The notes under the pieces were generated by a model. That model had not been told where the DNA came from and did no database searches. It saw only the letters and a list, made by a program, of their open reading frames with translations. Position numbers and translations under genes: made by a program. DNA of 64,000 nucleotides from Arthrobacter sp. MYb227 (GTDB taxonomy: Bacteria; Actinomycetota; Actinomycetes; Actinomycetales; Micrococcaceae), in assembly GCF_002975435.1 (NCBI RefSeq), contig NZ_PCPT01000008.1, forward strand, positions 99,570 through 163,569, written 5' to 3'. Every line of letters starts with the position of its first letter. Position 1 is the first letter of the stretch. Of the stretch, positions 53,852-62,792 are shown in pieces.

Positions 53852-55255
53852 ATGTCGTTGCCTGCAACCGCCCCCGATGAATCCCTGTCGATGGGTCTTT
53901 TTACTCCCCGATACCGATGGGTCACCCTAGGAATGTTCTCCTTGGTGTTTCTGGTCGCCTTCGAATCATTGGCCGTTACCACGGTCATGCCGCTGGTTAG
54001 CAGGGAACTGGACGGGGCTTCGATGTATGCACTGGCATTCGCAGCACCCATGGCCAGTGGCGTCATTGGAATGGTTGTCGCAGGTGGTTGGTCAGATCGC
54101 AGGGGACCTACGGGGCCGCTTTATGCCTCGTCAATCATCTTCGTGCTTGGACTGTTGATCTGCGGTCTTTCACCGAACATGCAGGTGTTAGTGTTGGGCC
54201 GGTTGGTGCAGGGCCTGGGCGGTGGAGCGATAACCGTGGCACTGTACGTGGTGGTAGCCCGTGTCTATGCACCGCGACTGCACCCTAAAATCTTTGCGGC
54301 TTTCGCTGCTGCTTGGGTGATTCCATCCCTGATTGGTCCCTTTGCCGCTGGGATTGCCGCGCAAACCATTGGGTGGCGTTGGGTATTCCTAGGGGTGGTC
54401 GGGCTCGTGGCACTGGCCATTCTGGCGGTGGTTCCATCACTGCGCGGGCTTTCTGGTGGTGAGAACCCGGAGAGCAAGACTGCATGGCTTCCGCTGGGCT
54501 GGGCAACTCTGGCCGCGGTGGCTGTGCTTGGCATGAACCTGCTGGCGGATCTGCCTCGGGTAGGAACCTGGCTGATGCTCTTGTCTTTCGTGCTCGTCCT
54601 CATTGCCGTGCGTCAATTGTTTCCACGCAGGACTCTGCTGGCCGGGCGCGGTTTACCGTCCACGATCCTAGTGCGCGGTCTGGCCGCTGCCGCCTTCTTT
54701 GGCACCGAGGTGTATTTACCTTACCTTTTGATGGACCGCTTCGACCTTTCACCTGCGGTGGCAGGCTTGGCGCTAACTGGTGCTGCGATTTTCTGGTCAA
54801 TCGGATCGGCGATCCAGGGCCGCATGGGCGAATCGTTGGCCAATGAGCACGCAATGCTCATCGGTGCAGTACTTGGAGTGGCCGCCCTTGCCGTGGTTTG
54901 GGGAACCGCGGCCCTACATTGGCCGGCCTTCGTGGCGATCGGTGTCTGGGCGCTGGGTGGAGCCGGCATGGGCCTGGTGTTTCCACGGCAGAACGTGCAC
55001 ATGATCAAGCTTTCAACGCCCCTGAACCAAGGGTTTAATTCCTCGGCTCTGGCTATCTCCGATGCCATGGGGTCGGCCCTGGCCCTGGCCGCTGGCGGGC
55101 TGATCTTTGCAGCATTCAGTGGCAACGATTCGTTCGTTGCTGTCTTCGCCTTTACAACCCTGATCGGGCTGGTGCTGATCATCCTAACGCCGCGCACCCG
55201 CCCGGTCGCGGCAGCAGAACCCGCCATAGAAGCATCTAATACACTCGAGGCATGA
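53852..55255 (+). CDS. MFS transporter
   Basis: A 467-aa major facilitator with 12-14 membrane segments. FESLAVTTVMPLVSREL resembles motif D1, AGGWSDRRGPTGPL motif A, and VLGRLVQGLGGGAITVALY motif B of drug:H+ antiporters. The substrate is unknown. TAAGCT lies exactly 6 nt before the ATG, so the mRNA is probably leaderless. Its stop overlaps the next gene's start (ATGA). Confidence 0.85.
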   Translation: MSLPATAPDESLSMGLFTPRYRWVTLGMFSLVFLVAFESLAVTTVMPLVSRELDGASMYALAFAAPMASGVIGMVVAGGWSDRRGPTGPLYASSIIFVLGLLICGLSPNMQVLVLGRLVQGLGGGAITVALYVVVARVYAPRLHPKIFAAFAAAWVIPSLIGPFAAGIAAQTIGWRWVFLGVVGLVALAILAVVPSLRGLSGGENPESKTAWLPLGWATLAAVAVLGMNLLADLPRVGTWLMLLSFVLVLIAVRQLFPRRTLLAGRGLPSTILVRGLAAAAFFGTEVYLPYLLMDRFDLSPAVAGLALTGAAIFWSIGSAIQGRMGESLANEHAMLIGAVLGVAALAVVWGTAALHWPAFVAIGVWALGGAGMGLVFPRQNVHMIKLSTPLNQGFNSSALAISDAMGSALALAAGGLIFAAFSGNDSFVAVFAFTTLIGLVLIILTPRTRPVAAAEPAIEASNTLEA

Positions 55256-55443
55256 ACGAACATGAACTCCCAAGAATCGGTGCTCCCGCGACCAGAGCCC
55301 TAGCCGCACGTGGCATTCAAAGCCTTGAACAAGCTGCGGCGCTCGGTGAGAAGGTGCTGCTGGGCATGCATGGCGTCGGTCCCAAAGCCATCAGCATCCT
55401 GAGAGAAACTGCCAAAGAAATCGACGTAGAACTGGGAGATTAA
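55252..55443 (+). CDS. Small helix-hairpin-helix protein (63 aa)
   Basis: A 63-aa protein consisting of one (HhH)2-like module: IGAPATRALAARGIQSLEQA and MHGVGPKAISILRETAKE, with the GVGPK hairpin that contacts DNA backbone. It resembles the C-terminal domain of RNA polymerase alpha. It is coupled to the MFS gene by a 4-nt overlap; a DNA-binding role is likely. Confidence 0.75.
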   Translation: MNEHELPRIGAPATRALAARGIQSLEQAAALGEKVLLGMHGVGPKAISILRETAKEIDVELGD

Positions 55444-55471
55444 GAGCGGCACGCGAAGAATTTGTTGACGC

Positions 55472-55810
55472 TTAGCCCGTGGGCAAGATCTCCAGATGCG
55501 CACTGGTTGTTCCAACGAGGTGAGCCGAATATTCTTCGGCATGCTTTTTCACGTAGGCCTTGATGTATGGACAGACGGCAACGATCTTGTGTCCCTGCGC
55601 AAGGGTGTTTTGTAGCGCAAAAGCGGCAAGTTTAGAAGCTAAGCCTTGCCCGGCGTATTCCTCATCAACCACGGTATGGAAGAAGACACGCTCAAGCCCG
55701 TGGTCGGTTTCAAGATCTCGGTAGTGGGCGGCCCCGATAGATTTTTCGCCGTCCAGCAATGCATAGCGTTTTCTCTCGGCACGCTGTTCTATGGTGATCG
55801 TTGCACCCAT
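55472..55810 (-). CDS. GNAT-like acetyltransferase, YjdJ/NATD1 type
   Basis: A 112-aa minimal GNAT fold: FFHTVVDEEYAGQGLASKLA carries the acetyl-CoA loop and CPYIKAYVKKHAEE the conserved Cys-Pro-Tyr segment of the Gcn5-like NATD1 family. The substrate is unknown. The gene overlaps the end of the RraB-like gene by 22 bp, so the two are co-translated. Confidence 0.85.
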   Translation of the reverse strand: MGATITIEQRAERKRYALLDGEKSIGAAHYRDLETDHGLERVFFHTVVDEEYAGQGLASKLAAFALQNTLAQGHKIVAVCPYIKAYVKKHAEEYSAHLVGTTSAHLEILPTG

Positions 55811-56211
55811 GGGTTTTCTCCATCTTCTGTTTCTCGCCCCAAGAGACGACTGAAAAATCCTGGAGGGCGGCTTCCTTCGGGCATGACAACCACCGCACCA
55901 AAGTCCTCATAAACTCCATTGTGTTTTCCGCTGATGTCATACACCGTGCGCAAAGACTGTTCGGCGCTGTGAGCATCCATGGATTGTTCCCTATAGACCC
56001 GGATAGGGAATCGTCCTTCATCGTCTTGGCCCGCTGAATCATCGGTCGAGAATCCAGCGCGTTCAAAATGAGCACATGCTGCAGTGGCTTCGCGCAGAGT
56101 TGTAAAGGAAACGAAATGTTCCATTTCGCGTTTGGCCTCGAGCATCTCTCCCATGGCTGCCCGATCGTTCAGGGAACGGCGCAGTCTGCCAAGCTCCGTT
56201 TCAAGCGTCAT
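55789..56211 (-). CDS. RraB-like ribonuclease E inhibitor homologue
   Basis: A 140-aa acidic protein resembling RraB, the regulator of RNase E activity in enterobacteria: HFVSFTTLREATAACAHFER is the first half of the ferredoxin-like fold and FPIRVYREQSMDAHSAEQS the second, followed by GGVYEDFGA-type residues (here HNGVYEDFGAVVV). In actinobacteria the partner is unproven. It overlaps the acetyltransferase gene. Confidence 0.65.
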   Translation of the reverse strand: MTLETELGRLRRSLNDRAAMGEMLEAKREMEHFVSFTTLREATAACAHFERAGFSTDDSAGQDDEGRFPIRVYREQSMDAHSAEQSLRTVYDISGKHNGVYEDFGAVVVMPEGSRPPGFFSRLLGRETEDGENPWVQRSP

Positions 56212-56253
56212 CGTGGCCTCCTTGAATATTGGGGATCAATCCTTAGTCCCGCA

Positions 56254-57252
56254 TCAATCGCGTGGACGTAACCTCACTGTTGGCAATACGGGGGCCGGAA
56301 GTGCAGCTGGTTCTCCTTCGGGGAAGTCGCCAAAGCGTTTGCTACTTGCGTCCCCGGGCTCTGCCCCAATTTCTGCTTGCCACTGCTGGCGGAACTTTAC
56401 GACTTCCTCATGAGTGCGACCAACGAAGTTCCACCACATGAGGATCTGCTCATGGAGCGGTTCCCCACCAATGAGAAGTGCACGTACCGGCTTGGTACCA
56501 GCGGTGAGCGTGATGCTCTGGTAGCCCACCGGAAGGTACGCAAGATTGTCTTTGGGAAGTTCATCTGCATCAACTTTTAGAGCCCCGGAGTCTAGAAGGA
56601 TTCCGTGTTCATGGTGAGATTTGAGTGCAATTCTGAGTTGGGTACCCGGTTCCATGAGGATTTCGGCACCCACAAGTTCGGTGTGAGTAGTCACCGGGGA
56701 CACCGAATAATGATCGGCCCCGTTACCTTCGGAAACGCTGAGCGAACCTAGAAAAACTCGCACCTCCCATTGATCGTTTCCCATAGGTTCTGGTTTGTGG
56801 TGAGCAAACGTCGGGAGAACGTGCCGGGCACTATCGGGTAAGGCCACCCAGAGCTGAGCCCCATGCAATACAGCGGTTTCTGGTGTGGAGAATTCGGAGT
56901 GGCTGATGCCACGTCCAGCGGTCATGAGATTAACTTCGCCGGGGCGCACTATTGCGTGGAATCCTGCGGAGTCGCGGTGCTCAATTTCTCCGGTGAACAA
57001 CCATGAAACTGTTTGAAGTCCGGTGTGTGGGTGGCGTGGGACGCGCATGCCGCCGGTATCTCCCACCGGGTCCGGACCATAGTGGTCTAGAAAACACCAA
57101 GCACCGATGAGGCTACGTTGTTTCTGCGGCAAGGTACGGCGAACGTCCATGGCGCGCGGTCCGCCGAGCGGAACGTTGCGAGGGGTTAGTAGTTCAATGC
57201 CGGCACAGGCATGATGGTCGCTGCAGACCAGTTCTTCCGGTGTAGTTTCCAT
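56254..57252 (-). CDS. Pirin-family protein
   Basis: A 332-aa bicupin. The metal site is formed by HPHTGLQTVSW and later His/Glu residues (HSEFSTPE), and RSLIGAWCFLDHYGP is the typical N-terminal motif. Pirins act as quercetinases or redox-linked regulators. The ATG at 57252 has AGGAG 10 nt upstream; an ATG three codons earlier overlaps that site. Confidence 0.88.
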   Translation of the reverse strand: METTPEELVCSDHHACAGIELLTPRNVPLGGPRAMDVRRTLPQKQRSLIGAWCFLDHYGPDPVGDTGGMRVPRHPHTGLQTVSWLFTGEIEHRDSAGFHAIVRPGEVNLMTAGRGISHSEFSTPETAVLHGAQLWVALPDSARHVLPTFAHHKPEPMGNDQWEVRVFLGSLSVSEGNGADHYSVSPVTTHTELVGAEILMEPGTQLRIALKSHHEHGILLDSGALKVDADELPKDNLAYLPVGYQSITLTAGTKPVRALLIGGEPLHEQILMWWNFVGRTHEEVVKFRQQWQAEIGAEPGDASSKRFGDFPEGEPAALPAPVLPTVRLRPRD

Positions 57253-57320
57253 GTTGCTCATGCTCCTAAGACTAATGCCGGAGCGCTCAACAGGCGAGGA
57301 TGTTCCTGAGCCTCGGAGCG

Positions 57321-58424
57321 TTAGCTGCTTCTTGTAAGTCCCCGGCCTTCGGTAAGCCATGCGATGTAACGCTGGATCATGAGTGCGGTGGTGAAGATCC
57401 AAGCAACAGCGGCAATCCATACGCCTACCTGGCCGGTGAGAACCATGACCGAAATATCCTCATTGGTACCAAAAAATATTGTTGCCGCCGAGAGCATACC
57501 CAGCGGAAAGACGATGGCCCACAGGCTTGTCTCATAACGCAAGGGAAAGCGTTTAATACCGTGCCGCCAAATGCCAAAGATCAAGAGCAACGGAATCCAC
57601 CACATGCCGACCGCCCACAAAACATAGGAAGCCCCAGAGACAAATTGGGTAGTACTAATGGCAGCCGGGAACTCGGCGGGCATTGCCAAGACTTTGGCAC
57701 CAGCGAGTACCGTAATAGCGGTGGCACCCATGAAGATCCAGTAGGTGGGGCTCAGATTTTCTGGTCGGTTGGGGACCACCAATAAGCGCAGTGTCACCAG
57801 CGTGCCAATGATCATGTACAACATCAGACCTATGCCCCACATACCGGTGGCAGCTGCCCCAACAAATTGAGTGGTTGTAGTTTCTCCCACCACGGCAAGA
57901 GCGGTAGCCATCGATTGCGTGGCAACTACCCATAAGAACCAGCTACCATTTGCCGAGTGAAGGACTGGGCTTTGCTGTTTGCGTAGCAACATTGAAGCCG
58001 GAATTCCGTAGTTCAAGCCGAACCAGATGATTCCGGCAAGAACCGCCAATATTCTGCCGACAGCCGCGTTGCCTGCCATGTCATAGTGCAATCCCAAGAC
58101 ATTGGCGGCGGCGACAATTGTGAAGAATCCAAAGGATTTTGCCGGGTCGCGCAAATCGGAGACGAGTCGTGCTGGATGAACGATGCCGCGCCAAAAAATG
58201 GCAATGGTTAGTAGCGCTCCGGCGATAACTGCAATCCAGAAAAAAATCCATGCAAGAAAGGTTTGTCCAACTAGATCAAGACCGGTAGACAGAATTCCGG
58301 TGGCCATCACGAAGGAGAAAGCTGCCGAGGGGAGATTGGCAATTACCGAATCCAACCGCGCATGATGATGAGTCAGGTAGTCAGCAAGCGGTGCTAATCG
58401 CCTCTGGGCCGGTGTTGATGGCAT
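57321..58424 (-). CDS. TDT-family transporter (TehA/Mae1-like)
   Basis: A 367-aa membrane protein with about ten segments, matching the tellurite-resistance/dicarboxylate transporter family: SAAFSFVMATGILSTGLDL in helix 1, FFTIVAAANVLGLHYDM and the late RYETSLWAIVFPLGMLSAAT. Related members are anion channels or sulfite exporters. AAGGAG lies 7 nt before the ATG. It precedes the pirin gene in the same direction. Confidence 0.83.
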   Translation of the reverse strand: MPSTPAQRRLAPLADYLTHHHARLDSVIANLPSAAFSFVMATGILSTGLDLVGQTFLAWIFFWIAVIAGALLTIAIFWRGIVHPARLVSDLRDPAKSFGFFTIVAAANVLGLHYDMAGNAAVGRILAVLAGIIWFGLNYGIPASMLLRKQQSPVLHSANGSWFLWVVATQSMATALAVVGETTTTQFVGAAATGMWGIGLMLYMIIGTLVTLRLLVVPNRPENLSPTYWIFMGATAITVLAGAKVLAMPAEFPAAISTTQFVSGASYVLWAVGMWWIPLLLIFGIWRHGIKRFPLRYETSLWAIVFPLGMLSAATIFFGTNEDISVMVLTGQVGVWIAAVAWIFTTALMIQRYIAWLTEGRGLTRSS

Positions 58425-58498
58425 GCAATTCTCCTTGCGCGGGGTTTCCCCATCAACGCTAGTCGTTGTTGCGCACCTGTCTCACCACTTGTTGTTTT

Positions 58499-58786
58499 CT
58501 ATCCGCCGGCTACCGATTGCATGATCATGACGGTAGAACCTGGCAGTAGCACGGTATCAAGCCCCTGCAACGCACGGATATTGTCGTGATCAATGAAAAT
58601 GTTCACGAATCTGCGAACCTGACCTCGCTCATCGCGCACGCGCCGGGCAAAGAGTGGATATGCCTCGCCTAAATCGTCTAGCAAGGAGCCAATACTTGCA
58701 CCAGTGGGAATATGAGCCTCGAGCTTGCGGTTCCCGCCCAACGTAGTTGCCAGTACAGAGGGAACCTCGATAATGATGGCGTGCAT
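58499..58786 (-). CDS. MoaD/ThiS-family sulfur carrier
   Basis: A 95-aa beta-grasp protein ending in Gly-Gly (SVAGG), the terminus that is adenylated and thiocarboxylated in ubiquitin-like sulfur carriers. The RFVNIFIDHDNIR and LLPGSTVMIMQSVAGG strands are typical. No molybdopterin, thiamine or E1-like enzyme gene is near; it follows the BNR-repeat gene after 2 nt, so the pair is one transcriptional unit. Confidence 0.85.
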   Translation of the reverse strand: MHAIIIEVPSVLATTLGGNRKLEAHIPTGASIGSLLDDLGEAYPLFARRVRDERGQVRRFVNIFIDHDNIRALQGLDTVLLPGSTVMIMQSVAGG

Positions 58787-58788
58787 TC

Positions 58789-59892
58789 CTAAACCCCAAC
58801 GACCACAGCAGCACGAATGCTGAGTACATCGGGAAGCCGGCTGGCCACAGTAACAAAGTGCTCACCCTCATCATTGCTTGCAAACACTTCTCCGCCACGG
58901 GTGCCAAAGTACACGCCAACCGAATCCGGATGATCGTCAACTGCCGCAGCGTCACGCAGTACCGCGTTGTAGTCGGGTTCTGGGAGTCCCTCGTGTTGTT
59001 CTTCCCAGCTTTCCCCGGCATCCTTCGAACGGTAGACAGATAGCCGCCCACCCACCGGGTTTCGTTCTTCGGCACCCTTGAGCGGGATGGTCCATACGGT
59101 GCCAGCGGTGCGCGGGTGCGCGAGGAAGACGAATCCAAAATCTGCGGGTAATCCACCGGCAATGCTCACCCACTGATCTCCGGCATTGTCGGTGCGGTAG
59201 ACACCTCCGTGGTTTTGCGCGTACAGCCGGTCGGGATTTTGTGCATCTGCGGTGATCCGGTGAACACATTGGCCAAATTCTGGTTCGGGATCGGGGAAGA
59301 AATCTGCACCAATTCCCTTATTTTTTGGTTCCCATGAGTCGCCCCCATCATTGGTTCGATAGACGCCACCGGTGCTCATGGCCACGTGGATGATATTTGA
59401 ATCTGCGGCATTCGGCACGATGCTGTGTGCTGCGGCCCCACCAAAACCAGCGCCCCATTCGCTGCGGTGCGGGTGATCCCAAAGCCCCCGATTCAGCGTG
59501 AAGTTCTCCCCACCATCGGTGGATTTGAATATTGAGATTGGTTCACACCCGGCCCAGATAACATCTGGACGCTCGGCGGTATCCGGGCGAATATGCCACA
59601 CACGGCCTAGCGCGGTATCGGTATCGGCTGGGAACTTCACTGCTCCCTGCTCGGACTCGGACCAGTTGGCCCCCAGATCATCGCTGTGGACAACGGTTGG
59701 TCCCCAATGCCAATCATTGACCCCGGCAAAAACCCGGGTTCGCCCGCCGCGAGTATCGATGGCCACGGAGGGGACTTCAAGAGTGGTGAAGAACGGGCCC
59801 TGCAGCGACCAATCGGTGCGATTATTGCTGCGGGCCAGCCACAGGCCCTTCTTGGTTCCGATGGCCAGTACCGTATTCTCGGTGTTTTCCAT
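58789..59892 (-). CDS. BNR/sialidase-like beta-propeller protein
   Basis: A 367-aa cytoplasmic-type propeller (no signal peptide) with repeated Asp-box motifs of the form SxDxGxxW: HSDDLGANWSE, KSTDGGENFT, RTNDGGDSWEP, RTDNAGDQW and RSKDAGESWEE. Such motifs stabilise propeller blades and do not by themselves show sialidase activity; the sialidase Arg triad is not evident. It is paired with the MoaD-like gene, a pairing that suggests a shared but unknown process. Confidence 0.8.
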   Translation of the reverse strand: MENTENTVLAIGTKKGLWLARSNNRTDWSLQGPFFTTLEVPSVAIDTRGGRTRVFAGVNDWHWGPTVVHSDDLGANWSESEQGAVKFPADTDTALGRVWHIRPDTAERPDVIWAGCEPISIFKSTDGGENFTLNRGLWDHPHRSEWGAGFGGAAAHSIVPNAADSNIIHVAMSTGGVYRTNDGGDSWEPKNKGIGADFFPDPEPEFGQCVHRITADAQNPDRLYAQNHGGVYRTDNAGDQWVSIAGGLPADFGFVFLAHPRTAGTVWTIPLKGAEERNPVGGRLSVYRSKDAGESWEEQHEGLPEPDYNAVLRDAAAVDDHPDSVGVYFGTRGGEVFASNDEGEHFVTVASRLPDVLSIRAAVVVGV

Positions 59893-59958
59893 GGGACATA
59901 GTGCAACACTGGAACAGGGTTAAATTCAAGGCCTACTTGGCGGTAATGCCAATGTGGT

Positions 59959-60624
59959 TTAGCTACCTTTATGCCCGTGGAGCAATCCGTGCTCAAAGCT
60001 CAGCTGCGTGTAATCCCCGATCCGGGCCAGGGATCTGGTCAGCGTTGATTCATAGGTTCCCACAACAATGGTTTGTGCACCGGAAATCACTGCTGCCTGC
60101 AGTCCTGCCGGAGCATCTTCAAAGACGGCGCAGTCGCTGATATCAACACCTAAGGCGGACGCCGCCAACAAGTAGCCTTCGGGCGAGGGTTTCCCAGCCA
60201 GCACATCTTCGGCGGCGATCAACACTTCGGGAACTGGAAGCCCGGCGGCACGCAGACGAGAAATTGCCAAAGCCCTACCCGCGGAGGTGACCACTGCGTA
60301 TGGGGTCTGACCCAAAGATTCAAGGAACGTAGCAGCTCCCGGGACTTCCACGATGCCCTCGGTGTTGGTGATTTCCTGGGCTTCAAGGCCCGCAGCCAGT
60401 GCCGCAAGTTCCTTGGGCCCGTGTGGAAGGAAACGCCGAAGCGTATCTAAGGTTTGCCTGCCATGCGAAAAGTCCAGCAACTCGGCAATATCTAAACCGT
60501 ATTCGACGGCAAATTCCGTCCAGAGTGACTCAACGGCTGCTGTTGAATCAACGAGGGTTCCATCCATATCAAATAGCACGGCGTCGACCCGCAGGCGAGC
60601 GAAATCTGTGCGTTGCTCAGTCAT
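59959..60624 (-). CDS. HAD-IA sugar-phosphatase-like hydrolase
   Basis: A 221-aa phosphatase with motif I FDMDGTLVDS, motif II VTSAG, motif III Lys in AGKPSPEGYLLAA and motif IV FEDAPAGLQAA, and a small helical cap (HGRQTLDTLRRFLPHG) as in the glycerol-3-phosphatase/2-deoxyglucose-6-phosphatase group. The substrate is inferred to be a small sugar or polyol phosphate. Confidence 0.85.
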   Translation of the reverse strand: MTEQRTDFARLRVDAVLFDMDGTLVDSTAAVESLWTEFAVEYGLDIAELLDFSHGRQTLDTLRRFLPHGPKELAALAAGLEAQEITNTEGIVEVPGAATFLESLGQTPYAVVTSAGRALAISRLRAAGLPVPEVLIAAEDVLAGKPSPEGYLLAASALGVDISDCAVFEDAPAGLQAAVISGAQTIVVGTYESTLTRSLARIGDYTQLSFEHGLLHGHKGS

Positions 60625-60711
60625 ATGCCCAGCCTACCTGTGGCGGCTAGGCGTACCATCAGCAACAGAAAGTATCTCGTGCCATCAAATAATCCCCGTA
60701 AAGGAAGCGAA

Positions 60712-61140
60712 ATGAGTTCATTTGAGCAACCAGTTGAAGCGTTTATGGCCTCATATGTTGCAGCTGTGGGAGCCAAAGATATTGAAGCGTTCGTGAAACT
60801 TTACGCACCAGAAGTACGAGTTTTTGATGCTTGGTCGCAGCAGGAGTACCGCGGTCAAGATGCCTGGCGGGCCATGGTTACACACTGGTTTGGTTCCCTC
60901 GGCGACGAAAAAGTTGAAGTCTATTTTGTCGAGGTTTTTTCAACTGTTGGCGAAGAACTGGCTTTTGGCGCTGCACTTGCGCGTTTTACTGCGTTGGACG
61001 CACATGGGACAGCGCTGCGCTCACTAACCAATAGGTTTACAGTTGTACTGTCAAAAAATGGTGCAAGGTGGGAAGTCATCCACGAACACACGTCGTTGCC
61101 CATCGATCACGAAACCGGTACTGCTATTTTTGCTCCCTAA
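60712..61140 (+). CDS. SnoaL/NTF2-like protein
   Basis: A 142-aa NTF2-fold protein ([20 protein letters not shown], then [11 protein letters not shown]). The fold serves enzymes and ligand-binding proteins alike; no function can be assigned. The ATG at 60712 follows AAGGAAG at good distance. Its last 4 bp overlap the convergent YnfA-type gene. Confidence 0.75.
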   Translation: MSSFEQPVEAFMASYVAAVGAKDIEAFVKLYAPEVRVFDAWSQQEYRGQDAWRAMVTHWFGSLGDEKVEVYFVEVFSTVGEELAFGAALARFTALDAHGTALRSLTNRFTVVLSKNGARWEVIHEHTSLPIDHETGTAIFAP

Positions 61141-61472
61141 GCGCTGCGCGGCCCATACATAATGAGCCCAACGCCAACCAGCGCGATGACTGCACCTGCA
61201 ATATCCCATCGGTCCGGCCTAAACCCATCAACCAGCATTGCCCAGGCCAGTGAACCGGCAACGAATACCCCGCCATAGGCTGCAAGAATTCGACCAAAGT
61301 TGGCATCCGGCTGCAGGGTTGCAACAAAACCATATAGTCCCAAGGCAATGGCCCCCGCACCAACCCATAACCACCCGCGATGCTCGCGGATACCTTGCCA
61401 CACCATCCAAGCTCCACCGATTTCCAACAAAGCGGCAACACCAAAGAGCAAAATAGATTTCAGAACGGTCAT
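61137..61472 (-). CDS. YnfA/UPF0060 small membrane protein
   Basis: A 111-aa protein with four hydrophobic helices: [58 protein letters not shown] and [17 protein letters not shown]. This is the YnfA (UPF0060) family, related in fold to small multidrug resistance proteins. Confidence 0.9.
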   Translation of the reverse strand: MTVLKSILLFGVAALLEIGGAWMVWQGIREHRGWLWVGAGAIALGLYGFVATLQPDANFGRILAAYGGVFVAGSLAWAMLVDGFRPDRWDIAGAVIALVGVGLIMYGPRSA

Positions 61473-61565
61473 GACTCCATCCTGTCATCAAGTTTCGGGG
61501 TGTTTAGCGCCACGAACGTGCCCGTATATTCGGTTCGGAGCACGTTTCAGGATAATCTCGTGCGC

Positions 61566-62012
61566 ATGGATATGGGACAACTAGTACTCGAACACGAATT
61601 CTCCGTACCGCGCCCGGCGCTATGGGCCGCATTTATTGAACCCGAGATCCTTACCGAATGGTTTGGACCCGAGGGCTGGGGAGTCCATCTCGATACCTGC
61701 ATCATTGATCCGCGAGTGGGCGGGGTTCAACAATTTGTCATGCATTCGCTGGAAGACCCCACTCAAACCTCGCCGGTACAGGCCAAGTTCACCGAAGTTC
61801 GTGAACACGAGCTGTTGGTCGGAGAAGATGGGCCACATGAGATGACTTTGGATTTGGTCATAGAGATGCGTGTTGAGCTCTTTGATGTCCCGGGCGGAAC
61901 CCGACTAAAGGTCACCCAGAGCCCACTGCCGGTTGAAGTCATTGAAACGGCTCGTGCAGGGTGGGAATCCAGCTTCAATAAACTCGAACGAGTCTTTGCA
62001 GAATTTATCTAA
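61566..62012 (+). CDS. SRPBCC-family protein, AHSA1-like
   Basis: A 148-aa activator-of-Hsp90-like (CalC/START) domain: EHEFSVPRPALWAAFIEPEI opens the fold, WFGPEGWGVHLD is the typical AHSA1 strand, and the C-terminal helix is ETARAGWESSFNKLERVF. The ligand is unknown. TAATCT lies 7 nt before the ATG at 61566 (leaderless type); an ATG two codons later is possible. Confidence 0.78.
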   Translation: MDMGQLVLEHEFSVPRPALWAAFIEPEILTEWFGPEGWGVHLDTCIIDPRVGGVQQFVMHSLEDPTQTSPVQAKFTEVREHELLVGEDGPHEMTLDLVIEMRVELFDVPGGTRLKVTQSPLPVEVIETARAGWESSFNKLERVFAEFI

Positions 62013-62015
62013 GTC

Positions 62016-62792
62016 CTAACCCCTGCCAATGAACGGCATACCGGCGGCGGTTATCGTCACCTGGTTGAGCGAAACATTGGCGGGGGACTGGGCAATAAAC
62101 TCGATGGTCGCTGCCGCCTGCTCCAAATCAAAGGTGGGCTCCACCTTCCGCGTGCCATCGGCCTGCAAGGCTCCCGAGGTTGCTCCGACATCTGCCATCA
62201 TGGGGGAAGCCGCATTGCCAATATCGATTTGCGAGGCGGTAATTCCATACTCGCGACCATCGAGTTCAATTGACTTGGTCAATCCCGTGATCGCGTGCTT
62301 CGTCACCGCATAGGCAACCGTCGCCGGGCGCGGAACCTGGGCGCTGATCGATCCATTATTAATGATTCGACCGCCACCGGCGCGCTGCATATGCCTGAAC
62401 GCCGAACCTGCGCAGTACATCGCGCCGCTGAGGTTGACCGCGCATACTTCCTGCCATTGCTCGGGCGATAATTCTCCAATGTTTGCCGCCGGCCCAAAGA
62501 CCCCAGCATTATTGAACAACACGTCTATCCGACCAAAATGGCGCACTGCCTGTGCAAAGAGATGCTCGACCGCTTTGGGATCGGTGACATCTGTGGGAAC
62601 GACAAGCGCAGCTGAATGTTGCGCAGCGGTTTCACGTAAGGGCTCAACCTTTCGCCCCGCCAACACAACATTCCACCCATGACTGAGCAAGCGTGTGGCA
62701 ACCGCCCGACCAATGCCCGATCCGGCCCCGGTCACAACAATGGTTCGTGGCTCGTTGATGGGGGCTGGGCTGGGGACTAGTGGTGAACTCAT
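62016..62792 (-). CDS. Short-chain dehydrogenase/reductase
   Basis: A 258-aa SDR with the cofactor motif TGAGSGIGRA, the NNAG motif (LFNNAGVFGPA), Ser in NNGSISAQ and the catalytic YAVTK. The residues after the first strand (AGRK) favour NADPH. The substrate is unknown. The ATG at 62792 follows GGAG by about 13 nt. It converges on the AHSA1-like gene with 3 bp between them. Confidence 0.85.
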   Translation of the reverse strand: MSSPLVPSPAPINEPRTIVVTGAGSGIGRAVATRLLSHGWNVVLAGRKVEPLRETAAQHSAALVVPTDVTDPKAVEHLFAQAVRHFGRIDVLFNNAGVFGPAANIGELSPEQWQEVCAVNLSGAMYCAGSAFRHMQRAGGGRIINNGSISAQVPRPATVAYAVTKHAITGLTKSIELDGREYGITASQIDIGNAASPMMADVGATSGALQADGTRKVEPTFDLEQAAATIEFIAQSPANVSLNQVTITAAGMPFIGRG

